Source of the DNA: an uncultured Alphaproteobacteria bacterium
GTDB taxonomy: Bacteria > Pseudomonadota > Alphaproteobacteria > UBA8366 > GCA-2717185
Direction: 5' to 3'
DNA: 64,000 bases
NCBI GenBank assembly: GCA_943788635.1
Contig: CALSRA010000013.1
Coordinates: 144,926 to 208,925, forward strand
Shown in pieces: positions 25,937 through 34,544 of this stretch (the first letter of the stretch is position 1; the number at the start of each line of letters is the position of its first letter). Below the pieces are notes generated by a model, which made no database searches, was not told the DNA's origin, and was given only the letters and a program-made list of their open reading frames with translations. Made by a program: the position numbers and the translations under genes.

Positions 25937-28199
25937 CTAGGGCGCGTTTGTGCCCCCGGTCGCATTCGAACCACCGGACACCGATTGCGACGGTTTATCG
26001 GCGGCATTGTCCCGGGCGACACGCGCATCGGGCGACATGGTCCGGAATGCGGGCAACCGAATGGTCACGGTGGTACCGCGGTTCTTTAGGCTGTCGATTT
26101 CGAGAACACCGCCATGAAGTTCTGTCAGGGCTTTCGATAGTGGCAGGCCCAGGCCGGTTCCGTCGTATTTCCGGTTCAGTTCGCTGTCGATCTGACCGAA
26201 TTTCAACAATGCCTTTTCAACTTCCGCCGGCGTCATCCCGATGCCGTTATCATGTGTCTGAAATTCGAACTCACCCGACCCCAGACACCGGATTTTCAGG
26301 ACAACCTTGCCGTTTGATCGGGTAAACTTGATCGCATTGCTGAGGATATTCACGAGGATCTGCTTGATCTTCCGCTCATCGGCGAAGAGCAGCGGCAGAT
26401 CATCGTCCAATTCCATTTCCAGTTTCACATCGCCTTTAACCGCATGCGGGTTAATCAGAATGACAAGCGCACGAACCACTTCGGCAACATCGATTTTCTC
26501 TTCATTGAGGTCGTCGAAACCGGATTCGACCTTGGAAAGGTCCAGAATGTCATTGATCAGCGATAATAGGTGGTTGCCGGAATTGTGAATATCGGCGGCG
26601 TAACTGCAATACCGCTCCAACCCCAGCGGTCCGAGGCGTTCGGATTGCAGGACTTCGGAAAACCCGATAATCGCATTCAGGGGCGTTCGTAGTTCGTGGC
26701 TCATATTCGCGATAAATTCGGACTTTGAGCGGTTGGCGATTTCCGCTTCCTCTTTCGAGGCGATCAGCGCATGCCGGGCCTGGGTTTCCTTGGTGACATC
26801 GCGTCCGGTTCCCCGGTAACCGCAGAATTGTCCTTCGCTGTCGAATCTCGGCTTTCCGGAAACCGACCACCATCGAGCCGGTTCTGAGCCGTCTTTGCAC
26901 CTGTAACGAACGTCACGAAACGACTTGTGATTGTGAAGGCCTTCTGCGAGCCGTTTTGCGACATGTTCGTTGATCTGTATCGCACCGGTGCTCATATCGC
27001 CGACAAGCAGCGCCTGAAGCGGTTTTACAGACAGATCGGACGGTGCCTCAGAGGAATAGTCGATCTGCAACGCCTTGTCGGTAGACCAGAACAGATCGGA
27101 TGCGATTTCGGCAAAATCGCGAAACTTGATCTCGTTCTCACGCAGGACCCGTTCGTCTTCATCGCTGCGCAATTGCCCGGCCCGTTTGTTCCAGATCGCG
27201 AGCCCCAGAAATCCGCAGCCGAAGGCACCAATGACGACCAGCAGGATAACCAGCCAGAAGCGGATATGTTCGAGTGTCGGGGATCGGCGGATTTCAAGCG
27301 AAAAGGCCTTCTGTTTTTCGCTTAACGGTATGCGCGATACGAATGATTCAAGGAACGGCAAACGGGCGCTCACTTGTTCCGGCACATATTCGAACAATGT
27401 TCTTTCGGGCCCGGTCGCCGTGTCACCGGAGACGATAAAACCTGATTTCAAGTTCACTGTAATCTCTGACGACCTTTTCCAGGAAATGCTGGGGGTCGAT
27501 TATCAGGGCGATGATCCCGCTGGTCTGGATCTTGCGCAGGCTGTCTGTTGCAGGTGTGGTATAGCCGCGATAAAATGCCTTAAAGACAAAAAATCGCTCG
27601 CCAATATTGGGCAGCGCGACAGAATCGGAAATCGCGACCTGACCGCTTTCAATCGCCTTGGCAAGCGATCTAGCCAAAACCGGGTTGGACAGAAGGTCGT
27701 AACCGACGAGCGCCGCATTAAGGGGATCGAACGGCTCCAGCACGACAATGGGCAACAGGATCTCATGGCCACGTTTTGAGCTGCCACTCGCACCGTTTTC
27801 ATATCCACTCAGGCGGAACTGGACAAAGCCATTGCGCTGCATCCTTTCCTCAAATGCCGTGCGGTTCACCTCTTCCAGCATATCCGCCTGCACGACAGCA
27901 TCCACAAAAGGATATGCCGCCAGAAGTTCGCGCGACTGCCCCGCAAATTCATGCGCCTTTATATTGTCGCTCGAATGCTGCAACCCGGCCAGAGAGGTCA
28001 GGATCGCGTCGGTATTGCCGAACTGCTGCGCCAATGTCTGTTGCAAGCTGGAAACGCGCTCGTCAAAAGCGGATTTCGACGCCCCCAGATCCAGCCAGAT
28101 TGCCAGCATCGCCAGAGAGAAGCACGTCAGGCCCGTAAAGATAGAAAACCCGACGACATCGGATGTCCTAAACAGCCAGCGATTTCGGGCGTCACTCAA
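25937..28199 (-). pseudogene. CHASE-PAS hybrid-type sensor histidine kinase with one frameshift
   Basis: One extra T in a TTTT run (AAAA at 27437-27440, forward) splits the gene; with three T it reads LEIRFIVSGDTATGPE and gives 753 aa. Layout: membrane helix (about 15-38), extracytoplasmic CHASE-like sensor (about 40-320), membrane helix (SPTLEHIRFWLVILLVVIGA), PAS (about 365-490), HisKA with phospho-acceptor His in FIANMSHELRTPLNA, and HATPase with N, G1 and G2 boxes (NILSNAIKF, DNGIGM, GTGLGLPLS). No response regulator gene adjoins. The TTG start at 28199 overlaps the last codons of the binding-protein gene, so translation is probably coupled. Confidence 0.9.
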
Positions 28200-29175
28200 C
28201 AGGCAAAACCTTTTTCGCTTTTTGCATCATGCTGACCGGCATTTTGAGCTTCGCTGCGTCGATTATTTTCGGATTCACCCAGATATCGCGCCGGTTATTG
28301 GGAACGATCGGAATCGCTGCCGGCGAAACACCGCCCAGAATTGCCAGCGCCGCCTTTGCCGCCCATTCCCCCTGCTCTTCAGGAACCTTTGTCACGCCGA
28401 CAATTGAGAAGGGCATCATCCAGTCATGGTTGGTAACGCTGAGTTTGCGGGAAAATTTCAGAACGGCTTCCTGCGCAGCATCCGCATTCCAGTCGTTTAT
28501 ACCCGCATTGCTCCCAACAATGACCAGGTCCATCTCCTGCGCCTTTTTATAGGCCTGAAGCCATTTTCCAAGGTATCGACCAAGGCCCATTCCAGCTTGA
28601 AACCAAGCTGTTTTGCCGCTTCCCTGAACCGCACCAGATTTTTCTGTTCTGTCAGGGTGTCCGCGCCGAGGTAAAAGGCGCGCTTGAGATTCGGGACGAT
28701 GTCGATCGCGCTTTCCAGCATCGGCACAATCGGTGCGACTTCAATCATCCCCGTCACATTTTTATAGGGAAAACCATATTCCGCCGCCGTCCAGTTCACA
28801 CCGGCGAAAACGAATGGAAGCGCATCATCCTTGTAATACGGGGCAATCAGGTATTTTGCAGCGTTGTCATCCGCTGTAATCACGACATCCGGTTTCCAGG
28901 ATTCAATGATTGCTTTCGCTTCCAGCGCGCTCTGCTTTTTTTTCCGCCGACGACTTCCGCTGTTTGGTATCCATATCAAACTGGCGGTATTCGCATTTAC
29001 CGTCCAGGACCGAACGCAACCCACGCTCGACGCCGTCCGACCATGCATATCCCTGATGATAGGACGAAACGAACAGGCATTTCTTCTCCGCAGCAGCACT
29101 ATTGCCCACGAAAATCATCATCGACCCGAGAAACGCGAAGGTCAGGGCCTTCGGCAGACGAGTGACTATCGGCAT
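28192..29175 (-). pseudogene. ABC-type periplasmic substrate-binding protein with two frameshifts
   Basis: Two homopolymer errors explain the breaks: A8 for A7 (T8 at 28936-28943, forward) and A4 for A5 (T4 at 28564-28567). Corrected, the product is 327 aa. It has a signal peptide (residues 1-29, ending NSAAA) and a PF04392-type binding fold: LFVSSYHQGYAWSDGVERG, WKPDVVITADDNAAKYLIAP, LPFVFAGVNWTAAEYGFP, RAFYLGADTLTEQKN and NNRRDIWVNPKIIDAAKL. There is no permease or ATPase gene. It overlaps the sensor kinase by 8 bp, which suggests it presents a ligand to the kinase's periplasmic domain rather than serving transport. Confidence 0.85.
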
Positions 29176-29787
29176 CGATCCATCCTTTCGCCGGCCCGGC
29201 GCAGTACCCCCGGACAGAACATCCGAAACAGCAGCGCGCCGTGACCTTACAGCCTATAATTTAACCAAGTTTACGTAACAATTATTTATTAATGGTTAAC
29301 AGAAAATCCCTTTCGACACTGCAGCCGAATTCGCGCTTCGGGCAGCAGGCAGGGGTATTTCCGGTCGAAAAGCCGTCACCGAATCCGACTGTTTCTATAA
29401 AAAGTGCGGCGACGCTCTATCCGCGACAGCCGATATAATATCGACCTGCCGTCAAATTGAACTGGCACAACCGCAAGTGATAATGCGATATTATTCGGAT
29501 AGTTACCTTTCCTGACCGCCTCGGCGGCAGAAATAAATTCACACCTTCAACCCGCCAGTTGATAGAAATGGCCGCGAGGTTTTGTATATTGTCAGGATTA
29601 TGCGGGCATACGGATCAATGACGTCAATCTTGGCTAAAGGGCCGTTCATCACCGAAAACAATTATCGGTCAAAATCCGGAATTCCGGTTAACCATATTGG
29701 CGGCCGTCACTACCACTTATTTTTGCATCACCCTCGCTGTCATTGCGGCAGTATCGCTGCAAGCGCTGCACAGTAATAGCGGCCGCC
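29176..29787. other. 612-bp intergenic region, AT-rich
   Basis: It separates the reverse binding-protein/kinase pair from the forward exporter gene. It holds a good sigma-70-like promoter for the reverse pair (29253-29281), a TTACGTAA palindrome overlapping that promoter (29271-29278), and a second palindrome CGATAT-A-ATATCG (29431-29443). A 64-codon forward frame at 29582-29776 has no ribosome binding site or recognisable product. No RNA gene is seen. Confidence 0.5.
29253..29281 (-). promoter_or_regulatory. Putative sigma-70 promoter of the binding-protein/kinase operon
   Basis: Reverse-strand boxes TTGTTA (29281-29276) and TATAGG (29258-29253) are separated by exactly 17 bp; each matches 4 of 6 consensus bases. 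The predicted start lies about 70 bases before the ATG at 29175. The palindrome TTACGTAA overlaps the upstream box and could be an operator. Confidence 0.45.
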
Positions 29788-30049
29788 ATGGAATTTCAGC
29801 TCGAGTGGTTGTTTGCGGCGATGGTCCTGCTCATCGCCTATATGATACGCGGGATGGCGGGGTTCGGGTCCGGGCTGATCGCGGTTCCCTTGCTCGCCAT
29901 GGTATTTCCGGTCCAACTGGTTGTTCCCGTCGTCGTCCTGTATGACTACATCGGGTCCGCCAGTCAGGGCATTCGCAACCGCGACAAGATCGTATGGCGC
30001 GAAGAGTTCGTCCTTCTGCCCTTCGCCCTCATCGGCGTCGCCCTGGGTC

Positions 30050-30052
30050 TTA
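30050..30052. repeat. Target-site duplication, left copy (TTA)
   Basis: TTA at 30050-30052 repeats as TTA at 30987-30989, immediately outside the element ends. A 3-bp T-N-A duplication is normal for IS5-family IS427-group insertions. Confidence 0.75.
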
Positions 30053-30986
30053 GTGTCCGGCCCGAAATGAGTTGAGTGATTTCAGTAAGTTGTGATTCTC
30101 TCGTTTGTGTTGAAGCAAATGAGGAGACACAACATGTGGACTGAGATCACCCGCCCGCAGTTTGATCGTTCGAGCCTTCGTTACGCAAGCGACTTGACGG
30201 ATAAGGAGTGGCGTTTGATTTCGCCATTATTGTCCCCGCCGCGTCGATTAGGCCGCCCGCGAACCACGGATTTTCGAGAAGTGGTGAATGGGATTTTTTA
30301 TGTGGCGCGCACCGGTTGCCAATGGCGCATGGTGCCCCGGGAATTTCCGCCACGCAGTACGATCCAGCGATATTTTTACGCTTGGCGCTCGGATGGAACC
30401 TTGCACGTCATCAATCGCCAACTGGTGATGTCGATGCGGGAAACCTCTGGGCGCACGACCAGCCCGACCGCCGGGGTGATCGACAGCCAGACGGTGAAAA
30501 CCACGGAAAGCGGCGGTGTTCGGGGCTATGACGCGGGAAAGAAGGTCAAAGGGCGCAAGCGTCATATCGTGACCGACACAGGCGGCTTTCTGGTCGCCGT
30601 CATGGTTCACGCCGCCGATATCCAGGATCGCGACGGCGCGCCCCGCGCTGTTGGCGTCGATACGCCACGCCTTTCCCCGGTTGCGCCATGTTTTCGCCGA
30701 TGGTGGTTACGCGGGACCGAAGTTGCGCGACGCGCTGGCCAAACTTGGGAAGTGGACCGTGCAGATCGTCAAGCGCTCCGACGCCGCCAAGGGGTTCGTA
30801 TTGTTGCCCCCGCCGCTGGGTGGTTGAGCGCACCTTCGCTTGGCTCGGTCGTAACCGCCGTCTCGCCAAAGATTTCGAGGAAACCATCGAAAGCGCGGAG
30901 GCATGGCTCCTGATCGCCAGCATTCAACTGCTCGCCCGACGATTGGCAAGAGCATGAAAACATGGATATCATTTCGAGTCAGACTC
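30053..30986 (+). mobile_element. IS5-family (IS427-group-like) insertion sequence, 934 bp
   Basis: The left end GTGTCCGGCCCGAAATGA and the inverted right end GAGTCTGACTCGAAATGA match at 14 of 18 bases. A single transposase gene fills the element, read in the same direction as the host gene. The flanking TTA duplications and exact restoration of the host frame on removal fix the boundaries. Only one copy occurs in this window. Confidence 0.88.
30134..30957 (+). pseudogene. IS5-family DDE transposase, two frameshifts
   Basis: ATG 30134 (GAGGAG at 30121-30126) starts MWTEITRPQFDRSSLRYASD. Two C runs appear one base too long, CCCC at 30641-30644 and CCCCC at 30807-30811; correcting both gives 273 aa. 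Catalytic residues: Asp in GVIDSQTVKTTE, Asp in [11 protein letters not shown], Glu in [15 protein letters not shown]. [11 protein letters not shown] and [14 protein letters not shown] are typical of this group. Programmed frameshifting is known in some IS5 relatives, but two separate +1 events argue for sequence error or real decay. Confidence 0.85.
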
Positions 30987-30989
30987 TTA
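30987..30989. repeat. Target-site duplication, right copy (TTA)
   Basis: Matches TTA at 30050-30052 on the other side of the IS element; together they mark a 3-bp staggered insertion. Confidence 0.75.
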
Positions 30990-31536
30990 CAGTCCTGCAA
31001 TCGGTCGCATCAACAACCCTGAAACAGGCCCTGGCTATTTTCGTCATCGTCTATGCCGTCTATCAGGTCCTGCCGCTTCCGGTATTGAGAGGATCGCGTC
31101 TCGTCGCAATTCCCTGCGGTTTTCTTGGCGGGATGATCGGCACGATTTTCGGTACGGGCGGCCCCTTCTATATTATCTATTTCGGCCTGCGCGGGCTGGA
31201 CAAGGACGCCTCGCGCGCAACCTTCTCTGCAAATTTCCTCATTGATGGCGCAGTCCGGCTCGCTGCGTTCGCATCATTCGGCCTGCTGGGCACGGATATG
31301 GTGCTGACCATACTGGCCGGCCTGCCGCTGATCGCGGCGGGGCTGTGGGTCGGCGGGCGCGCCCATGCCATCATGTCGTCGCGCGCCTATGTCCATCTGG
31401 TCAGTATCCTGCTGTTTTTCAGCGGTATCATTCTTCTGTTGAGGAACTAGAAACCCTGACGCCGATGGCGTCTTTCGTTGCCCCGACCCGCCCCCCTTGA
31501 TACGGTCCTGCACATGCGCAGTCCCCTTCCGCCCCT

Positions 31537-32385
31537 ATGACGAAAGCGAATCCGATGTCCCATAAAGGCTTTCCCTCACTCGATCTGCTGATCACCCCGC
31601 AGGAACTGCATGGCAAACTCGGGCAGGTCAGTATTCTCGATTTCCGCCCCGCAGAAGCTTACGCCGTCGGGCATATCCCCGGTACGCAGCATCTCGACCT
31701 GTACGGTGTCAGTGTCAACGACACATCGGAAGCGCCGCTCAACGCCTTCCTGGCCATGTATCAGGCGCAATTCGCTTCGCGCGGGATCACCATGGACCGG
31801 CCGGTCGTAATCTATGACGGGGAAACCGGGGAGCGCGCGGCACGGGGTGTCTGGCTGCTGACGGTGCTGGGCCACAAGAATGTGCGCATTCTCGACGGCG
31901 GCGCGCAGGGCTGGGTCGATGCCGGGTACGAGATGTCCACTGAACCATCACCACCGTCCGGCGGCGGCTTGTCGGGCGACCGGAACCTGGCGGACCTGGC
32001 GACCCGGTTCGATGTGCATGACGCACTGAACGACGGCGCGACGGTGCTGATCGATACGCGGCGTGACACCGAATATCTGGGCACGGAAAAACGCGCCCGG
32101 CGCGTCGGCACCATGCCCGGCGCCGTGCATATTTTCTGGCGCGATCATCTGGATGACAAGGGCGCGCTGCGCCCCGCCGATGAACTTCGCGCCATGTATG
32201 AAGCCAAGGGCGTCACCCCGGACAAGACCTGCATTCCCTATTGCCAGGGCGGCTATCGTTCGGCCAGCACCTGGGTCGTGCTGAAATCGCTGGGCTATAC
32301 CAAAGTGAAAAACTACATGGGTTCCTGGGGTGAATGGGGGAACCGGGATGACTCGGTGATCGTCTCCGCCGAAGAAAACAAATAG
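31537..32385 (+). CDS. Two-domain rhodanese sulfurtransferase (thiosulfate or 3-mercaptopyruvate)
   Basis: 282 aa with tandem rhodanese domains. The inactive N-terminal domain (about 10-125) includes VSILDFRPAEAYAVGHIPG. The active C-terminal domain (about 145-275) has DTRRDTEYLG and the persulfide loop IPYCQGGYRSAS with the catalytic Cys near residue 236. CQGGYRS resembles the thiosulfate-using class more than the CGSGVTA loop of mercaptopyruvate enzymes. ATG 31555 (MSHKGFPSLDLL) is an alternative start. It is followed 2 bp later by the aldo/keto reductase (TAGTTATG), so translation is coupled. Confidence 0.88.
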   Translation: MTKANPMSHKGFPSLDLLITPQELHGKLGQVSILDFRPAEAYAVGHIPGTQHLDLYGVSVNDTSEAPLNAFLAMYQAQFASRGITMDRPVVIYDGETGERAARGVWLLTVLGHKNVRILDGGAQGWVDAGYEMSTEPSPPSGGGLSGDRNLADLATRFDVHDALNDGATVLIDTRRDTEYLGTEKRARRVGTMPGAVHIFWRDHLDDKGALRPADELRAMYEAKGVTPDKTCIPYCQGGYRSASTWVVLKSLGYTKVKNYMGSWGEWGNRDDSVIVSAEENK

Positions 32386-32387
32386 TT

Positions 32388-33350
32388 ATGGAATCGCGGA
32401 CACTCGGCAATCTGTGGCCCGTCAGTGCGCTGACCCTGGGCGGCGGCGGCATCGGCCAGCTCTGGGGGGAAACCACGCGCGACGAATGTATCGCCACGAC
32501 CCGCGCGGCGATCGATAGCGGCATCACCCTGCTCGACATGGCCCCGGCCTATGGACAGGGCGAAGCGGAAAACGTCATCGGCGCGGCCTTCGAAGGCAAC
32601 CTGCCGGATGGTGTACGCATCACGACCAAGTGCCGGTTGGGCACACCGCCGGACGGCGAGGTCGAAGCCGCGCTGACAAACAGCCTGGACGAGAGCCTGA
32701 AACGGATGCGACTGGACCGGGTCGATGTCTTCTTCCTGCATTCCAACATCATTCCCGACGATTATGATGCCAGCGCCTATACGGACCGGCCCGCAACCCG
32801 CTGGGCCACCTATATGGAACGCTTTCGCCCGGCCTGCGAAAAATTGAAGGCACAAGGGCGCATCGGCGCCTGGGGCATCACCGGCATCGGTATTCCGGCG
32901 CAGATTCTGGATGCGCTTGGTTCAGCGCCGAAACCGGATGTCGTGCAATGCATCGCCAACCCGATCGATTCCATCGGCGAGTTGCAGTATTACGCCGGGC
33001 CGACGCGGGCGCGGGAAATCATCGCGACAGCGAAAGGCAACGGCGTCGGCGTGATGGGTATCCGCGCCGTGCAGGGTGGCGCGCTGACCGATGTACTGGA
33101 TCGCGACCTTCCCGCCGACCATGGCGTCGTCACCGATTTCGCCCGCGCGGCCAAATTCCGCGCGCTGGCGGCGGAACGGGGCGAGTCTGCCGCGGCGCTG
33201 GCGCATCGCTACGCGTTGTCCATGCCCGGCATCGACACCGTCGTCCTGGGTGTGAAAAACCGCACCGAGCTGGATGATTGCGTCAAGGCCGCCAATGCCG
33301 GCGACCTGGATGCCGACACCATGCGGCAGGTCGAAACCAGCTTCGGCTGA
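32388..33350 (+). CDS. Aldo/keto reductase
   Basis: 320 aa, NADPH-dependent (beta/alpha)8 barrel. The catalytic tetrad is visible: Asp and Tyr in LLDMAPAYGQGEAE, Lys in ITTKCRLG, His in DVFFLHSN. The C-terminal SMPGIDTVVLGVKNRTELDD is the standard end of the AKR fold. Substrate unknown. It is co-transcribed with the rhodanese and converges with the ABM monooxygenase. Confidence 0.9.
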   Translation: MESRTLGNLWPVSALTLGGGGIGQLWGETTRDECIATTRAAIDSGITLLDMAPAYGQGEAENVIGAAFEGNLPDGVRITTKCRLGTPPDGEVEAALTNSLDESLKRMRLDRVDVFFLHSNIIPDDYDASAYTDRPATRWATYMERFRPACEKLKAQGRIGAWGITGIGIPAQILDALGSAPKPDVVQCIANPIDSIGELQYYAGPTRAREIIATAKGNGVGVMGIRAVQGGALTDVLDRDLPADHGVVTDFARAAKFRALAAERGESAAALAHRYALSMPGIDTVVLGVKNRTELDDCVKAANAGDLDADTMRQVETSFG

Positions 33351-33356
33351 CGCCGG

Positions 33357-33677
33357 TTACGTCGACGTCCAGTAGGCGGGATCAGCCGGGAACACGGATG
33401 TCGCTTCGACCCGTTCGGTCGGGCCGTCCAGGGTATCCGCTGCCGCCTTCCAAACGGCGTAATGCGGGGCTGCGCGATGCGCTTCGACCGCGGCTTCATC
33501 CACGTAGACTTCATAGAAGTAATAGACGTTGGGGTCGGTATCGTCCTTCAGCACGTTGAAGCGGCAGCAGCCCGGCTCGTCCCGTTCGGAGCCCAGCGCA
33601 TCGACTTCGATGGCCTTGAGGAATTTTTCATGCATGTCCGGTTTCACCCGAACCTTGATCCATTTGGCGATCATCAC
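33357..33677 (-). CDS. ABM-family monooxygenase-like protein (putative quinol monooxygenase)
   Basis: 106 aa, one ferredoxin-like antibiotic-biosynthesis-monooxygenase domain: AKWIKVRVKPDMHEKFLKAI, DEPGCCRFNVLKDD, YYFYEVYVDEAAVEAHRAA, PHYAVWKAA. Members act on quinols or polycyclic aromatic substrates without cofactor, or degrade autoinducers. It is last in the reverse operon CoA-transferase, molybdenum hydroxylase subunit, TauD. Confidence 0.85.
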   Translation of the reverse strand: MMIAKWIKVRVKPDMHEKFLKAIEVDALGSERDEPGCCRFNVLKDDTDPNVYYFYEVYVDEAAVEAHRAAPHYAVWKAAADTLDGPTERVEATSVFPADPAYWTST

Positions 33678-33707
33678 TCTCTCCCGTTTTGATTTTGATG
33701 ATGGTTC

Positions 33708-34544
33708 TCAGAAAGGCCGGTCGCCCTTGATCGTCGCGCGCTGCATCCGCCGTCGCTTGCCCGCATAATCGTTCAGCGCGTGGTGCTGGGTGCAGCGGTT
33801 ATCCCACACGGCAAGAGCACCGGGGGTCCAGCGAAACCGGCAGGTAAATTCCGGCCGGACCGCATGCTGGCACAGGAAATCGATCAGCGGCTTGCTTTCC
33901 GCCTCCGTCATGTCCTTGAACCGTTTTGTATGGCTGCTGTTCACATAAATGGCCTTGCGGCCGGTTTCGGGATGGGTGCGGACAACCGGGTGCTCCGATA
34001 CATAGACTTTCGCCTCGGTCTGGTAGGTATCCTTCATGCCGTCCAGCTTCGCCATCACCGCCTGGCGCCCGCCGCGATAGGGGCCGTCGGAGGAATTGAT
34101 CCCAACCAGCCCCTCCAGCGCCTGCTTCATGCCATCGGACAGCGCGTCATAGGCCAGCGCCATATTGGCGAACAGTGTATCGCCACCATATTCAGGAACT
34201 TCCAGCGCGCTCAGCACCGACCCCAGCGCGGGCGTTTCCAGATAAGTCGTATCCGAATGCCAGGAGCCGCCGAAATTGCGCTCATCCGTTTCCGTCTTGA
34301 GGATTTCAATGACCTCCGGGGCTTCGGGCAGCCCCTTCTGGAACGGATAAATATCAGGTTCGCCAAAGATACGCGTGAAGCGGATCTCCTGCTGCGGCGA
34401 CAGGTGCTGATCCCGAAAAAAAAGTACGTGATGCTCCAGGAACGCCGCATGAATATCGGCGGATTCACTATTGGACAATTCTTCCTTGAGGTCGATCCCG
34501 GAAACTTCAGCGCCCAGCGCCCCGGATATGGGTTTGATTTCCAT
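33708..34544 (-). CDS. TauD/TfdA family Fe(II)/2-oxoglutarate-dependent dioxygenase
   Basis: 278 aa. Iron ligands: WHSDTTY (His-x-Asp, about residue 98) and the distal His in NRCTQHHALND; the 2-oxoglutarate Arg is in GKRRRMQRATI. It is a close paralogue of the enzyme at 5956-6819. The ATG overlaps the upstream hydroxylase stop codon (TAATG), so the two are translationally coupled. Context suggests one oxidative step in a pathway with CoA-ester formation, but the substrate is not evident. Confidence 0.92.
   Translation of the reverse strand: MEIKPISGALGAEVSGIDLKEELSNSESADIHAAFLEHHVLFFRDQHLSPQQEIRFTRIFGEPDIYPFQKGLPEAPEVIEILKTETDERNFGGSWHSDTTYLETPALGSVLSALEVPEYGGDTLFANMALAYDALSDGMKQALEGLVGINSSDGPYRGGRQAVMAKLDGMKDTYQTEAKVYVSEHPVVRTHPETGRKAIYVNSSHTKRFKDMTEAESKPLIDFLCQHAVRPEFTCRFRWTPGALAVWDNRCTQHHALNDYAGKRRRMQRATIKGDRPF

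Larger units (their letters stand above)
29788..31450 (+). pseudogene. TSUP (TauE/SafE) family sulfite/anion exporter, interrupted by an IS element
   Basis: Two halves, 29788-30052 and 30990-31450, encode one 241-aa membrane protein of the TauE/SafE family, which moves sulfite, sulfoacetate or related anions. N-terminal half: YMIRGMAGFGSGLIAVPLLA (the family's GxGxG repeat 1). C-terminal half: CGFLGGMIGTIFGTGGPFYI (repeat 2). Deleting the element plus one TTA copy joins ...ALGL-TVLQSVAS... in frame. As present, the first half ends with 7 foreign residues and a TGA at 30072-30074. The gene is therefore inactive in this copy. Start 29788 is uncertain because no strong ribosome binding site is seen. 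Confidence 0.9.

Noticed and set aside
29582..29776. 64-codon forward frame in the intergenic gap
   Set aside because: No ribosome binding site, low coding character and no recognisable product.
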